Assembly: GCF_016653315.1 (NCBI RefSeq)
Contig: NZ_NHSH01000051.1
Location: 26,934 to 90,933 of the forward strand
Direction of reading: 5' to 3'
Source of the DNA: Halochromatium roseum
GTDB lineage: Bacteria > Pseudomonadota > Gammaproteobacteria > Chromatiales > Chromatiaceae
DNA length: 64,000 nucleotides
Shown piece after piece: positions 32,569-43,571 of the stretch (the stretch's first letter is position 1; each line of letters starts with the position of its first letter). The notes under the pieces are model-generated. The model searched no databases and was not told the DNA's origin. It saw nothing but the letters and a program-made list of their open reading frames with translations. Both the position numbers and the translations under genes were made by a program.

Positions 32569-33039
32569 ATGCCGTTAACGATTCGATCGAGCGCGTTTGC
32601 CGAGGGCGCGCCCATCCCCGTCCAGTACAGCTGTGATGGCGAGGATCGCTCGCCGCCGCTGGAGTGGGACGGGGTGCCGGAGGGCACGCAGAGTCTGGCC
32701 TTGATCATCGATGATCCGGATGCGCCCGACCCCGCCGCGCCGACCATGACCTATGTGCACTGGGTGCTCTACAACCTGCCGCTTTCGCTGGGCGGGCTGC
32801 CGGAGGCCTTTGAGCCGGCGACCCTGGCGACGGTGATCGGCGAGGGGATCAACGACTGGCGCCGCACCGCTTATGGTGGACCCTGTCCGCCGATCGGCCG
32901 GCATCGCTACTTCCATAAGTTGTACGCGCTGGATACCAGTCTGTACGGCCTGCTGCGGCCGACCAAGGCCGATCTGGAGCGGGCGATGCGTGGCCATGTG
33001 ATCGAGCAGGCGACCCTGATCGGCACCTACCAGCGCTGA
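32569..33039 (+). CDS. YbhB/YbcL-type PEBP (Raf kinase inhibitor-like) protein
   Basis: The 156-residue protein belongs to the bacterial phosphatidylethanolamine-binding protein family. Conserved pieces are IPVQYSCDGEDRSPPLEW, SLALIIDDPDAPDP, YVHWVLYNLP and the anion-binding PCPPIGRHRYFHKLYALD. Its physiological ligand is not known. The ATG at 32569 has GAGG upstream and begins MPLTIRS as in homologues. No signal peptide, so cytoplasmic. It is followed 38 bases later by a small membrane-anchored protein. Confidence 0.92.
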   Translation: MPLTIRSSAFAEGAPIPVQYSCDGEDRSPPLEWDGVPEGTQSLALIIDDPDAPDPAAPTMTYVHWVLYNLPLSLGGLPEAFEPATLATVIGEGINDWRRTAYGGPCPPIGRHRYFHKLYALDTSLYGLLRPTKADLERAMRGHVIEQATLIGTYQR

Positions 33040-33077
33040 TGTCCCAGACATCTCAGACATCTCAGGCATCCTAAGAC

Positions 33078-33614
33078 ATGAACCTGAAGCTGCCGAAGCC
33101 TTATATCACCTTCCTCGCCATCTGCCTGGTGGCGGGGCCGTTTATCTGGCTGGTGCTGACCGAGGACGGCAAGCGGCGCAGCGATCTGTTTCTGCTGCAT
33201 CTGCTGGGGCATCAGCCATTCAATCTGGCGGTCGCCAACCTGCGCCCCGAGGTCGAGGAGCAGGCGCTGTTGGCGCAGTTCTCGCGGGTCGACTTCGTCT
33301 GCGATGATCAGCCGAGCGGGCTGGGTGACCGGCGCTGTGTCGCGCCGATCGGTTCGTTCAATGGGATACCCGCGCGCAGCGCCCAACTGCATTGGGATGA
33401 TGACCAGCTGAAGGCGGTGCGGGTCGACTATCGCCGCCGTTGGCACGAGGCGTTGCTCGAGGAGCTGCAGGGGCGGCATGGTCAGCCCAGGCGCGACAGC
33501 GTCGGCAGCGGGATCGTGCTCGCCTGGCGCCTGCGCGATGGGATGCTGCTGGTGCCGGAGACCCCCGCCGAGGAGGAAACCCCAGCGCTTATGTGGGTGG
33601 CGGGGCAGGACTAG
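33078..33614 (+). CDS. Hypothetical single-pass membrane protein
   Basis: A 178-residue protein with one N-terminal membrane helix (ITFLAICLVAGPFIWLVL, about 10-28) and a mostly soluble domain that contains two cysteines (DFVCDDQPSGLGDRRC), which could form a disulphide outside the cytoplasm. I recognise no family. It has a proper ATG 38 bases after the PEBP gene. Its stop overlaps the convergent zwf stop by four bases (ctag), so the two ends share DNA. Confidence 0.7.
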   Translation: MNLKLPKPYITFLAICLVAGPFIWLVLTEDGKRRSDLFLLHLLGHQPFNLAVANLRPEVEEQALLAQFSRVDFVCDDQPSGLGDRRCVAPIGSFNGIPARSAQLHWDDDQLKAVRVDYRRRWHEALLEELQGRHGQPRRDSVGSGIVLAWRLRDGMLLVPETPAEEETPALMWVAGQD

Positions 33615-35179
33615 CCACCGCGCGCATGCGCCTTTGGCGTCTCGATCCGTCGCCACTGGCGGCCATCGCGCTTGATCATGTCGCCGGCGGCGGGCGGCCC
33701 CCAGGTGCCGGCGGCGTAGTTGGGGAACTCGCGCGGGGGCAGCGCGGCCCAGACGTCGATCACCGATTGCACGATCTCCCAGCCTTTTTCGACCGTCTCG
33801 GCGTGCTTGAACAGGGTCGCGTCGCCCTTCATGCAGTCGTAGATCAGGGTCTCGTAGCCGGTCGCCGGTTTGTTGCCGAAGTAGTCCTCGTAGCAGAAGT
33901 CCATGTTGACGGTGCCGATCTTCATCGTCGGTCCCGGCACCTTGGCGCCGAAGCTCATCTGGATGCCTTCGTTGGGCTGGATGCGCAGCACCAACATATC
34001 GGCCTCGAGTTCATTGACCTCGGTGTCTTGGAACATGATGGTCGGCGCCTTCTTGAAGTGGATCGACACCTCGGTGTACTGCGCGGTGAGCCGCTTGCCG
34101 GTGCGCAGATAGAAGGGCACCCCGGCCCAGCGCCAGTTGTCCATGGTCAGCTTGAGCGCGGCGAAGGTCTCGGTGTGCGAGCTCGGCTTGACCCCGGGTG
34201 AGGTCCGATAGGCCTTGACCTGCTCGCCATTGGGCATGGTGCCGGCGCCATATTGCCCGCGCACGGCATGGGTCAGCACCTGCTCCGGGGTCAGCGGGAT
34301 GACCGCATCGAGCACCTTGTTGACCTCGTCGCGGATCGCCTTGGCGTCGAACGAGTTCGGCGGCTCCATGGCCAGGAAGCCGAGCAGCACCAGCAGATGG
34401 TTCGGCATCATGTCGCGCAGCGCGCCGGCCTCCTCGTAGTAGGCGCCGCGATGCTCGACCCCGACCGACTCGGCGACGGTGATCTGCACATGGTCGATAT
34501 GGTTGCGGTTCCACAGCGGCTCGATGAAGCTGTTGGCGAAGCGGAACACCATGATGTTCTGCACCGTCTCCTTGCCGAGATAGTGGTCGATGCGATAGAT
34601 CTGCTCCTCGTTCATGTTGCGGTGCAGGTCTTCATTGAGCGCGATCGCCGAGTCCAGATCGCGTCCGAACGGCTTCTCGATGATCACCCGGCGCCAGTCG
34701 TCCTCGGTCTCGTGCAGCAGCCCGACCTCGCCGAGATGATCGGTTACCGTGCCGAACATGCTCGGCGGGATGGCGAGATAGAACAGGTAGTTGCCCTCGG
34801 TATCGCGTTCCGCGTCGATGCGGCTCAGGTGCTCGCAGAGCAGCTCGTAGTCGGCCCCGGCGAGCATATCGATCTTCATGTAATGGATGCGCTCTTCGAG
34901 CTGCGTCCAGAGTTCGGGGCGGAAGTTGTTGCCCGAGGTCGCCCGCAGATGTTCGGAGAACAGGGCGCGGAAGCTGGCATCGTCATGATCCAGTCGGTCG
35001 AGGCCGAGCATGACGAAGCTCTCCGGCAGCAGGCCGGCGGACCAGAGGTGATAGAGCGAGGGGATCAGCTTGCGCTTGGTGAGATCGCCACCGGCGCCGA
35101 AGATGATCATCACATTCGGTGGCGCTGGTGGCGCGGTGTTGAAGCCGGTGTGGTTCAACGACATGGTTTGCGGTTCCAT
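33611..35179 (-). CDS. zwf: Glucose-6-phosphate 1-dehydrogenase
   Basis: Zwf oxidises glucose-6-phosphate to 6-phosphogluconolactone, entering the oxidative pentose phosphate pathway. The cofactor loop is FGAGGDLTKRKLIPSLY. The substrate motif is RIDHYLGKETVQNIMVFRFAN with the catalytic His, and later segments include RTGKRL and YEDYFGNKPATGYETLIYDC. The length of 522 is slightly above the usual 490 because of N- and C-terminal extensions. The ATG at 35179 overlaps the gnd stop (ATGA), so it is coupled to gnd; MSLNHTG five codons later is an alternative start. Confidence 0.97.
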   Translation of the reverse strand: MEPQTMSLNHTGFNTAPPAPPNVMIIFGAGGDLTKRKLIPSLYHLWSAGLLPESFVMLGLDRLDHDDASFRALFSEHLRATSGNNFRPELWTQLEERIHYMKIDMLAGADYELLCEHLSRIDAERDTEGNYLFYLAIPPSMFGTVTDHLGEVGLLHETEDDWRRVIIEKPFGRDLDSAIALNEDLHRNMNEEQIYRIDHYLGKETVQNIMVFRFANSFIEPLWNRNHIDHVQITVAESVGVEHRGAYYEEAGALRDMMPNHLLVLLGFLAMEPPNSFDAKAIRDEVNKVLDAVIPLTPEQVLTHAVRGQYGAGTMPNGEQVKAYRTSPGVKPSSHTETFAALKLTMDNWRWAGVPFYLRTGKRLTAQYTEVSIHFKKAPTIMFQDTEVNELEADMLVLRIQPNEGIQMSFGAKVPGPTMKIGTVNMDFCYEDYFGNKPATGYETLIYDCMKGDATLFKHAETVEKGWEIVQSVIDVWAALPPREFPNYAAGTWGPPAAGDMIKRDGRQWRRIETPKAHARGG

Positions 35180-36195
35180 CAGCCCTCCGCTTTCTCGTGG
35201 TGGCCACCGAACTGGTAGCGCATCGCCGACAGCAATTGATTGGCGAAGCCGGCCTCGCCCTGGGAGTTGAAGCGCTCGTAGAGGGCGGTGGTGAGCAGCG
35301 GCGCCGGGGTGCCGCTCTCGATCGCCGCGATGCTGGTCCAGCGACCCTCGCCGGAGTCGGAGACGCGCCCGCCAAAGGCCTTCAGCTCCGGGTCCTCGGC
35401 GAGCGCATTGGCGGTCAGGTCGAGCAGCCAGGAGGACACCACCGAGCCGCGCCGCCAGAGCTCGGCGATGCGCGGCAGGTCCATCTCGTATTGGTAGAAC
35501 TCGGGGTCGGAGAGCGGGGCGGTCTCGGCATCGACGGTCTGATCGGCGCGGCCAACGCCGGCGTGCTTGAGGATGTTCAGGCCCTCGGCATAGGCCGCCA
35601 TGAGGGCGTATTCGATGCCGTTATGGACCATCTTGACGAAGTGGCCGGCACCATTGGGGCCACAGTGCAGATAGCCCAGCTCGGCGCGGTCGTAGTCGCC
35701 CGTGCGCCCCTGGGTGCGCTCGATCTCGCCGGCGCCGGGGGCGAGCGCGGCGAAGATTGGGTCGAGGTGCCGCACCGCGGCCTCGTCGCCGCCGATCATC
35801 AGGCAGTAGCCGCGCTCGAGACCAAACACGCCGCCGCTGGTGCCACAGTCGACGAACTGGATGCCCTTGGCATGCAGGCGCTTGGCGTGGCGGATGTCCT
35901 CCTTGTAGTAGGAGTTACCGCCGTCGATGATCATGTCGCCCGGCTCGAGATGCGGCTCGAGCTGGTCGATGACCCTGTCGACCACGGCCGCGGGCACCAT
36001 CACCCAGACCGCGCGCGGCTGGCTGAGCTTGGCGCAGAAGTCGGCGATGTCGCTGCTGCCGATGGCGCCTTGTGTCTCCAGTTGCGCGACGCTGGTTGGA
36101 TCGGTGTCGTAGACGACGCACGCATGGCCGGCGCGCAGCAGTCGTTGCACCATGTTGGCGCCCATGCGCCCGAGTCCGATCATTCCGAGTTGCAT
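35179..36195 (-). CDS. gnd: 6-phosphogluconate dehydrogenase, decarboxylating (short form)
   Basis: Gnd oxidises and decarboxylates 6-phosphogluconate to ribulose-5-phosphate. The short (338-residue) form is of the type often called GndA/YqeC-like. Motifs are the cofactor loop MIGLGRMGANMVQRLL, IIDGGNSYYKED, the substrate helix DCGTSGGVFGLERGYCLMIGG and the catalytic lysine region GPNGAGHFVKMVHNGIEYAL. The cofactor loop is followed by VVYDTD, which favours NAD over NADP. It lies upstream of zwf with a one-codon overlap and downstream of glgX. Confidence 0.96.
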   Translation of the reverse strand: MQLGMIGLGRMGANMVQRLLRAGHACVVYDTDPTSVAQLETQGAIGSSDIADFCAKLSQPRAVWVMVPAAVVDRVIDQLEPHLEPGDMIIDGGNSYYKEDIRHAKRLHAKGIQFVDCGTSGGVFGLERGYCLMIGGDEAAVRHLDPIFAALAPGAGEIERTQGRTGDYDRAELGYLHCGPNGAGHFVKMVHNGIEYALMAAYAEGLNILKHAGVGRADQTVDAETAPLSDPEFYQYEMDLPRIAELWRRGSVVSSWLLDLTANALAEDPELKAFGGRVSDSGEGRWTSIAAIESGTPAPLLTTALYERFNSQGEAGFANQLLSAMRYQFGGHHEKAEG

Positions 36196-36339
36196 GCTGG
36201 CGGGTCCTCTCTGTCGTGGTGGGTGTCGTGGTGGGTTCTACCCAGATTTGGCAAGGGTTGGCGCCGGCTGGCGCGGCCAGCTGACCTCGACCGCGCGGGC
36301 GTTCAACGGATAGAGACCGGTGTCGAGTCGTGGGTTGCT

Positions 36340-38412
<2,073 letters not shown>

Positions 38413-38623
38413 GGGTGGGATTTTCCTTATGGATCTGAATCTCGGTCTGGGTCTGGGCCTGCTCGAGCCCGGCGCTGGTGAGCTGAGATGCTGGCGCCGA
38501 GCCTCTGGTGCCCCAATGGTAATGCCTCAGCGCAGACGAAGATATGACTGTGTCGTCACGCTGCCTGCGGGTAGCTGCGACGAATGCGTAGAATGGCGGA
38601 AGATCAATCTGAGAGCGAAACGA

Positions 38624-39205
38624 ATGCGATATTGCAGCCAATGCGGATCGGGCGTGACCTTGACGGTGCCCGAAGGCGATAACATGCCGCGCCACGTCTG
38701 CGCCCAATGCGGCACCATCCACTACCAAAACCCGAAGATTGTCGTCGGCTGCATCCCCGAGTGGGGAGATCAGCTGCTGCTGTGCAAGCGTGCCATCGAG
38801 CCTCGCTATGGGCTCTGGACACTACCGGCTGGCTTCATGGAAAACGGCGAGACGGTGCAGCAGGGCGCAGCGCGCGAGACCTGGGAGGAGGCTGAAGCCC
38901 GAGTGGAGGTCGGACGCCTCTATGCGCTGTTTAATCTGCCGCATATCAACCAGGTCTATATGCTGTTTCGCGCGCGCATGCTCGAGCCTGAATTCGGGCC
39001 GGGTAGCGAGAGTCTCGAGACACAACTGATGACAGAGTCGGAGATCCCTTGGGATGAAATCGCCTTTCCGGTGATTCAGGAATCGCTGCAGCTGTACTTT
39101 CGCGACCGCGCCGCTGGTCACTTTCCCTTGCGCACAGGCAGCATTTGTCGTCTGGATGGTCCCGGGCGTCGCTACGAAGTGACGCTTGAGGACGAGCCTG
39201 TCTGA
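38624..39205 (+). CDS. Nudix hydrolase with N-terminal zinc ribbon
   Basis: The 193-residue protein begins with a zinc ribbon (CSQC and CAQC pairs) and continues to a Nudix box, GFMENGETVQQGAARETWEEAEA. This arrangement resembles NudC-type NADH pyrophosphatases and related ADP-ribose or FAD hydrolases. The C-terminal part (QLMTESEIPWDEIAFPVIQ) matches a common proteobacterial subgroup of unproven substrate. The ATG at 38624 is chosen because it begins directly with the zinc ribbon MRYCSQCG. It is divergent from glgX. Confidence 0.88.
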   Translation: MRYCSQCGSGVTLTVPEGDNMPRHVCAQCGTIHYQNPKIVVGCIPEWGDQLLLCKRAIEPRYGLWTLPAGFMENGETVQQGAARETWEEAEARVEVGRLYALFNLPHINQVYMLFRARMLEPEFGPGSESLETQLMTESEIPWDEIAFPVIQESLQLYFRDRAAGHFPLRTGSICRLDGPGRRYEVTLEDEPV

Positions 39206-39398
39206 CGGTCGCGCTCGGGCTTGCTGTGCTTGCTTCGGTCCGCGGACCTCACTGACTAGTTCGACTGATGCTGAGTCCTTCGCTGTCCCTTTCTCCCTGA
39301 GCTTGGGTGTGGTCCTGAGAAGAGCGCACTCTTCTCCGCTTCCTGCCCCGTCTCCCGGCCTGCTTGACCTCCTCTTGCTCGGCGGCGGCGCAGTCTTG

Positions 39399-39470
39399 TG
39401 CGAGCACTGCTGCGAGCACTGCTGCGAGCACTGCTGCGAGCACTGCTGCGAGCACTGCTGCGAGCACTGC
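39399..39470. repeat. 12-bp tandem repeat, six exact copies
   Basis: The unit tgcgagcactgc is repeated six times without change. It has no spacers, so it is a minisatellite and not a CRISPR array. Confidence 0.97.
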
Positions 39471-39616
39471 TAGGTGCCACTGGCAAGCTAAAAGTGTCGC
39501 TTTCTTGATCTGGGCGGGGTTGATCGAGGAATCGCTTCAATCTGCCGTCCTGTCGCTAGACGCTCCGAATCGGATGCGCTATACCTGAAGTCATAAGTTA
39601 GAAAATTCTAATATTA

Positions 39617-39644
39617 TTGACTAATTGACTTTTCGCAATACTAG
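39617..39644 (+). promoter_or_regulatory. Candidate promoter of hybOABCD
   Basis: TTGACT (39617-39622) and TACTAG (39639-39644) are separated by 16 bases in the AT-rich part of the gap upstream of hybO, resembling a sigma-70 promoter. The inverted repeat at 39598-39611 just upstream could bind a regulator. The start of translation is about 150 bases downstream. Confidence 0.4.
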
Positions 39645-39797
39645 ATCGGCCGCAGCGGACCTAGGGCGCGCTGCATGCAAACCAATCTGGTGTTGGATGC
39701 TCGGAGAGCGACGGAGTGGGGAGACTGGCCTTGAATGAGCCATGCCAACGGCTCCGCGTTTCTTTAATGCCCGAGCCATGAGAGGTGGTATCGGCTC

Positions 39798-40982
39798 ATG
39801 AAAACGACAGGTGAGTGGCTAGAGAAAGAAATCGGTCCGAGGATCTCGGATCAGTTAGACATTGGAGGCATCGATCGACGCAGTTTCATTAAATTTGCGG
39901 CGAGTATGACAGTGGCAATGGGTTTGCCGGTTGGCATGTCAGGCCGGGTCATGGCGGCGATTGAAGAGGAGGCGGCGCGACCAGTGGTGATCTGGCTGCA
40001 TTTTCAGGAATGCACCGGTTGTACTGAGTCATTACTGCGCTCGACACATCCGACGCTTGAGACCCTGATTCTCGACATGGTCTCGCTCGATTATTCGGAG
40101 ACGTTGCTTGCCGCAGCCGGTCATCAGGCTGAGGCGGCCTTGCATGACTCGATGCAGGCCAATGACGGGCGCTTCATTCTGGTCGTCGAGGGCTCGGTGC
40201 CAACCGCAGACAACGGCAATTTCTGTAAGGTCGCAGGCCAGACCCCGCAGCAGATGCTGCACAAGATCGCACCGCATGCCGTGGCTGCCATCGCGATCGG
40301 CTCCTGTGCTTCTTGGGGTGGCGTGCAAAGCGCAGCGCCGAACCCGACTGGTGCAGTGGGGTTGGCGAAGGCGCTCGAGATGGAGGGCATCATCAAGACC
40401 GACGGCAGTGCGTTGCCGGTGATCAACCTGCCGGGCTGCCCGGCCTCGCCCTACAACTTCCTCTCGACCGTTCTCTATTACCTGACGCTGAAAGAACTGC
40501 CAGCACTGGATGCGAAAGGGCGGTCGCAATTCGCCTATGGGCGGCTGATCCACGAGAACTGCGAGCGGCGTCCGCACTATGACGCTGGGCGCTTCGCTCA
40601 GGAATACGGCGACGAAGGTCATCGCCAGGGCTATTGCCTCTACAAGCTCGGCTGCAAGGGTCCAGAGACCTATGCCAATTGCCCGGCGATCGAGTTTGGC
40701 GATGTCGGCGGCAATACCTGGCCGGTTGGCATTGGGCATCCCTGCTTCGGCTGCTCCGAGCAGGGGGTGGGCTTCCACAAGGCGCTACATGAGCAGGCTG
40801 ATGTGACCTCAGTGACGCCGCCGTCGATGTTTCCAGGCATCTTCACCGAGCACGGTGGTGGCATCGGTGTTGGCTCTGCGGCGCTCGCCGGCGCGGTCGC
40901 GGGTGGTGCCACGGTTTACGCGCTGGGCGCTTACGACAAGCTCAAGCGTGCGGAGAAGGCTGAGGCCTCAGAGTCCAGTTAG
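39798..40982 (+). CDS. hybO: [NiFe] hydrogenase small subunit, Hyb type
   Basis: The 394-residue subunit starts with a long Tat signal (DRRSFIKFAASMTVAMGLPVG, near 26-46) that exports the folded dimer. Cysteines for three Fe-S clusters are visible: CTGCTES near 71, GSCASWGG, LPGCPASP, HENCERR, CLYKLGCKGPETYANC and CFGCSEQG. A C-terminal hydrophobic segment (VGSAALAGAVAGGATVYALGAY) anchors it in the membrane. Operon order hybOABC plus a protease matches E. coli hydrogenase 2, an uptake or bidirectional enzyme linked to quinones. The TAG stop lies in a tandem repeat. Confidence 0.95.
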   Translation: MKTTGEWLEKEIGPRISDQLDIGGIDRRSFIKFAASMTVAMGLPVGMSGRVMAAIEEEAARPVVIWLHFQECTGCTESLLRSTHPTLETLILDMVSLDYSETLLAAAGHQAEAALHDSMQANDGRFILVVEGSVPTADNGNFCKVAGQTPQQMLHKIAPHAVAAIAIGSCASWGGVQSAAPNPTGAVGLAKALEMEGIIKTDGSALPVINLPGCPASPYNFLSTVLYYLTLKELPALDAKGRSQFAYGRLIHENCERRPHYDAGRFAQEYGDEGHRQGYCLYKLGCKGPETYANCPAIEFGDVGGNTWPVGIGHPCFGCSEQGVGFHKALHEQADVTSVTPPSMFPGIFTEHGGGIGVGSAALAGAVAGGATVYALGAYDKLKRAEKAEASESS

Positions 40983-41046
40983 CAAGCCAGTTAGCAAGCC
41001 AGTCAGCAAGCCAGTCAGCAAGCCAGTCAGCAAGCCAGTCAGCAAG
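40981..41046. repeat. 12-bp tandem repeat at hybO stop
   Basis: Five copies of agcaagccagt(t/c) plus half a unit begin in the hybO stop codon. The first unit junctions read TAG in frame twice (40980-40982 and 40992-40994), while later ones read CAG. Past both stops the frame runs to TGA at 41052-41054. Confidence 0.95.
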
Positions 41047-41114
41047 ATGCATGAAGACCCGCCCTGTGCAAAGCGGGGCGAGCCGGTTGCGGTTTAATCG
41101 GAGAGGTCAGGGCA

Positions 41115-42239
41115 ATGAGTATCGATCGTCGCAATTTCTTGAAGGGTCTGGCGGTTGGAGCCGTCAGTCTTAGTGCGGGCTCCGTGATGGGGCCGGCCGT
41201 CGCGCGGCCGGGCAAGGAGCTCGTGCCCGGAGCAGTCGGCATCCTCTACGATGCCACACAATGCATCGGTTGTAAGGCCTGTGAAGTCGCCTGCAAAGCG
41301 GCCAATGATCTGCCGCCGGTTGAGAACCCGGCGTTGGGTCAAGCCTATGGTGTCGAAGGCGTCTGGGACGCTGGGGACGACCTGGACAGCCGTACGATGA
41401 ACAAGATCAAGGCCTATCCGGGCCTGCAGGCGGTCGAGGCGAGCCGTGCTGATGCGGTGCTGGCGGAGCCGACGGTTGGCGGCCCCAAAGCGGATGCGGT
41501 GAGCTTCGTCAAGCGCGCCTGCATGCACTGTGTCGACCCGGACTGTGTCTCGGCCTGTCCGGTGAGCGCGTTGACCAAGAATCCGGACACCGGGATCGTG
41601 CAGTACAACCCGGACGCCTGCATTGGCTGCCGGTACTGCCAGGTGGCTTGCCCGTTCAATATCCCGAAGTTCGAGTTCGACAAGACCTTTCCGAAGATCG
41701 TCAAGTGCCAGATGTGCACTGATCTCGTCGAGGCGGGTGGCATTCCGGCTTGCTGCGAGGCCTGTCCGACTGGCGCGAGCCTGTTCGGTCTTGTAGCCGA
41801 ACTGCGCGAAGAGGGCCACCGGCGACTCGCCGCAGAGCCAGGCTCGCGCATCGAGTATCCGATCCATTCGCTGGATCGCAACGATACCAAGGTTACAACC
41901 GTTGCGCAGTACACCCAACGCATCTATGGCGAGACTGAGACCGGCGGCACTCAGTACATGCTGATGGCCGATGTGCCGTTCGAGGATCTTGGTCTACCAA
42001 GGCTCAGTGATGAGTCGCGGGCGCGGCTGTCCGAGACCATCCAACATACGCTCTACGGCGGCATGGTGGCGCCGACCCTGTTGCTTGGGGGCCTGGTCTT
42101 AGCGGCCTATCGGAATACGCGTGAAGAGCGTGCGCGGGCTGACGATGAGATTGGAGGCGAGCCTGACGCAGGCGCGAGCGCGGCCAAGGCGAATCAGCCG
42201 AAAGTCCAAGCGCAGCCGAAGGAGGGTAGGCGGTCATGA
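41115..42239 (+). CDS. hybA: Hydrogenase Fe-S electron-transfer subunit HybA
   Basis: HybA carries electrons between the small subunit and the membrane protein HybB. The 374-residue protein has a Tat signal (DRRNFLKGLAVGAVSL) and four cysteine groups for [4Fe-4S] clusters: CIGCKACEVACK, CMHCVDPDCVSACPV, CIGCRYCQVACPF and CQMC with ACCEACP. A C-terminal membrane helix is near residues 315-330 (MVAPTLLLGGLVLAAY). A variable Ala/Lys/Gln-rich tail follows. It overlaps hybB by four bases. Confidence 0.95.
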   Translation: MSIDRRNFLKGLAVGAVSLSAGSVMGPAVARPGKELVPGAVGILYDATQCIGCKACEVACKAANDLPPVENPALGQAYGVEGVWDAGDDLDSRTMNKIKAYPGLQAVEASRADAVLAEPTVGGPKADAVSFVKRACMHCVDPDCVSACPVSALTKNPDTGIVQYNPDACIGCRYCQVACPFNIPKFEFDKTFPKIVKCQMCTDLVEAGGIPACCEACPTGASLFGLVAELREEGHRRLAAEPGSRIEYPIHSLDRNDTKVTTVAQYTQRIYGETETGGTQYMLMADVPFEDLGLPRLSDESRARLSETIQHTLYGGMVAPTLLLGGLVLAAYRNTREERARADDEIGGEPDAGASAAKANQPKVQAQPKEGRRS

Positions 42240-43501
42240 GTGAGCGTTTCCGGCCCATCGGCGGGCGTCTGCTGACCCCGCACTTCTACTTTCTTGGCCT
42301 GCTGGTACTGATCGCGGCCTGGTTCATTGCCAAGCGCTTCATCTTCGGCATCGGCGCGGTATCGAACTTGAGTGATGGATTCCCTTGGGGTATCTGGATC
42401 ACCTATGACGTCGTTACCGGCACCGCGATCGCCTGCGGCGGCTATGCGATGGCGTTAATGGTCTATGTGTTCAATCGCGGCCAGTTCCATCCAATGATCC
42501 GCGCCGCGCTCTTGACCAGCGTTTTTGGCTACACCTTGGCCGGTGCCTCGATCATCGTCGATGTCGGCCGTTGGTGGCAGCTCTATAACGTGTTCTTGCC
42601 CCAGTACATGAACCTGAATTCGGTGATGCTGGAGGTTGCGCTCTGCGTGACGCTTTACACCGTCGTGCTCTGGATCGAGTTCTCGCCAACCATCCTGGAG
42701 GCGATGCAGGCGAAGCGTTGGCTGCGCAATCTGCGGCATTTTCTGTTCCTAGCGATTGGTCTTGGCATTCTGTTGCCAACCATGCATCAGTCTTCGCTGG
42801 GGTCGCTGTTGATCATTGCCGGCGATAAGGTGCACCCGCTCTGGCAGACCAACATCATTCCGCTGCTGTTCCTGCTCACGGCCATCACCATGGGCTATGC
42901 CATCGTGGTGTTCGAGTCGCTCTATGCCTCGGTCAATCTGCGTCGGCCGTTGGAGACGCCATTGCTCTCAAAGATCAGCGCGGTGATCCCTTGGCTGTTG
43001 ATCGTCTATCTGGTGTTGCGGATCGGCGAGAGCGTCATCAGTGGTGACATCCTGTTCTTATTCAGAGGGGGTTCTGAACCGTTGCTGTTCATGCTCGAAG
43101 TGGCGTTGTTCGTCTATGCCATCCGTCACCTACGCGATGAGCAGCAACGGGTGCGTCCGACGGTGCTGTTCTGGACCTCGCTGGCGGTCTTGCTGGGCGG
43201 TGCCCTGTATCGCTTCGACGCCTTCATGATCGCCTTCGACCCCGGTCCGGGCTGGCATTACTTCCCGGCCGTGGGCGAGATGATGATCACCATTGGCATC
43301 GTCGCCTTCGAGATCATGGCCTATCTGTTCTTCGTCAAGATGACGCCGGTGATGATGGCCGCTCCCGGAGAGGATGGACCGGATGCTGGACCTTCAGGCG
43401 CGTGGTCAGGGCAACGGCCTGCAACGACAGCGCCTGACCGATTGAGTAGCCAGAGGCGAGGCAAGGGCGGCTTTCCGCCACCCGCAGCGACCTCTGCCTG
43501 A
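42236..43501 (+). CDS. hybB: Hydrogenase membrane subunit HybB (NrfD-like)
   Basis: HybB is the NrfD-family integral membrane protein that connects the hydrogenase to the quinone pool. The 421-residue product has about ten membrane helices, starting HFYFLGLLVLIAAWFIAKRF, with SDGFPWGIWITYDVVTGTAI, HQSSLGSLLIIAGDKVHPLW and the histidine-containing GWHYFPAVGEMMITIG. The C-terminal 40 residues are polar and variable. It starts inside the hybA stop (ATGA). Confidence 0.95.
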   Translation: MSERFRPIGGRLLTPHFYFLGLLVLIAAWFIAKRFIFGIGAVSNLSDGFPWGIWITYDVVTGTAIACGGYAMALMVYVFNRGQFHPMIRAALLTSVFGYTLAGASIIVDVGRWWQLYNVFLPQYMNLNSVMLEVALCVTLYTVVLWIEFSPTILEAMQAKRWLRNLRHFLFLAIGLGILLPTMHQSSLGSLLIIAGDKVHPLWQTNIIPLLFLLTAITMGYAIVVFESLYASVNLRRPLETPLLSKISAVIPWLLIVYLVLRIGESVISGDILFLFRGGSEPLLFMLEVALFVYAIRHLRDEQQRVRPTVLFWTSLAVLLGGALYRFDAFMIAFDPGPGWHYFPAVGEMMITIGIVAFEIMAYLFFVKMTPVMMAAPGEDGPDAGPSGAWSGQRPATTAPDRLSSQRRGKGGFPPPAATSA

Positions 43502-43571
43502 TCAAGACATCATTTGGCGGTGGCAGGCTGATTGATCGTCCGCGCCGCCCTTCGGCTGGAGAACAAGAACA

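Larger units (their letters stand above)
39206..39797. other. Intergenic region before the hydrogenase operon
   Basis: The 592-base gap contains a 12-bp tandem repeat (39399-39470) and, from about 39580 to 39650, AT-rich bases that contrast with the GC-rich surroundings and hold a candidate promoter. An inverted repeat ttagaa-aa-ttctaa is at 39598-39611. No protein or RNA gene is supported. Confidence 0.55.

Noticed and set aside
33440-34201. Plus-strand frame of about 250 codons over zwf
   Set aside because: It is antisense to zwf, whose motifs are unmistakable, and is a by-product of GC-rich codon use.
39399-39470. Possible CRISPR array
   Set aside because: The 12-bp units are contiguous without spacers and no cas gene is nearby; it is a plain tandem repeat.
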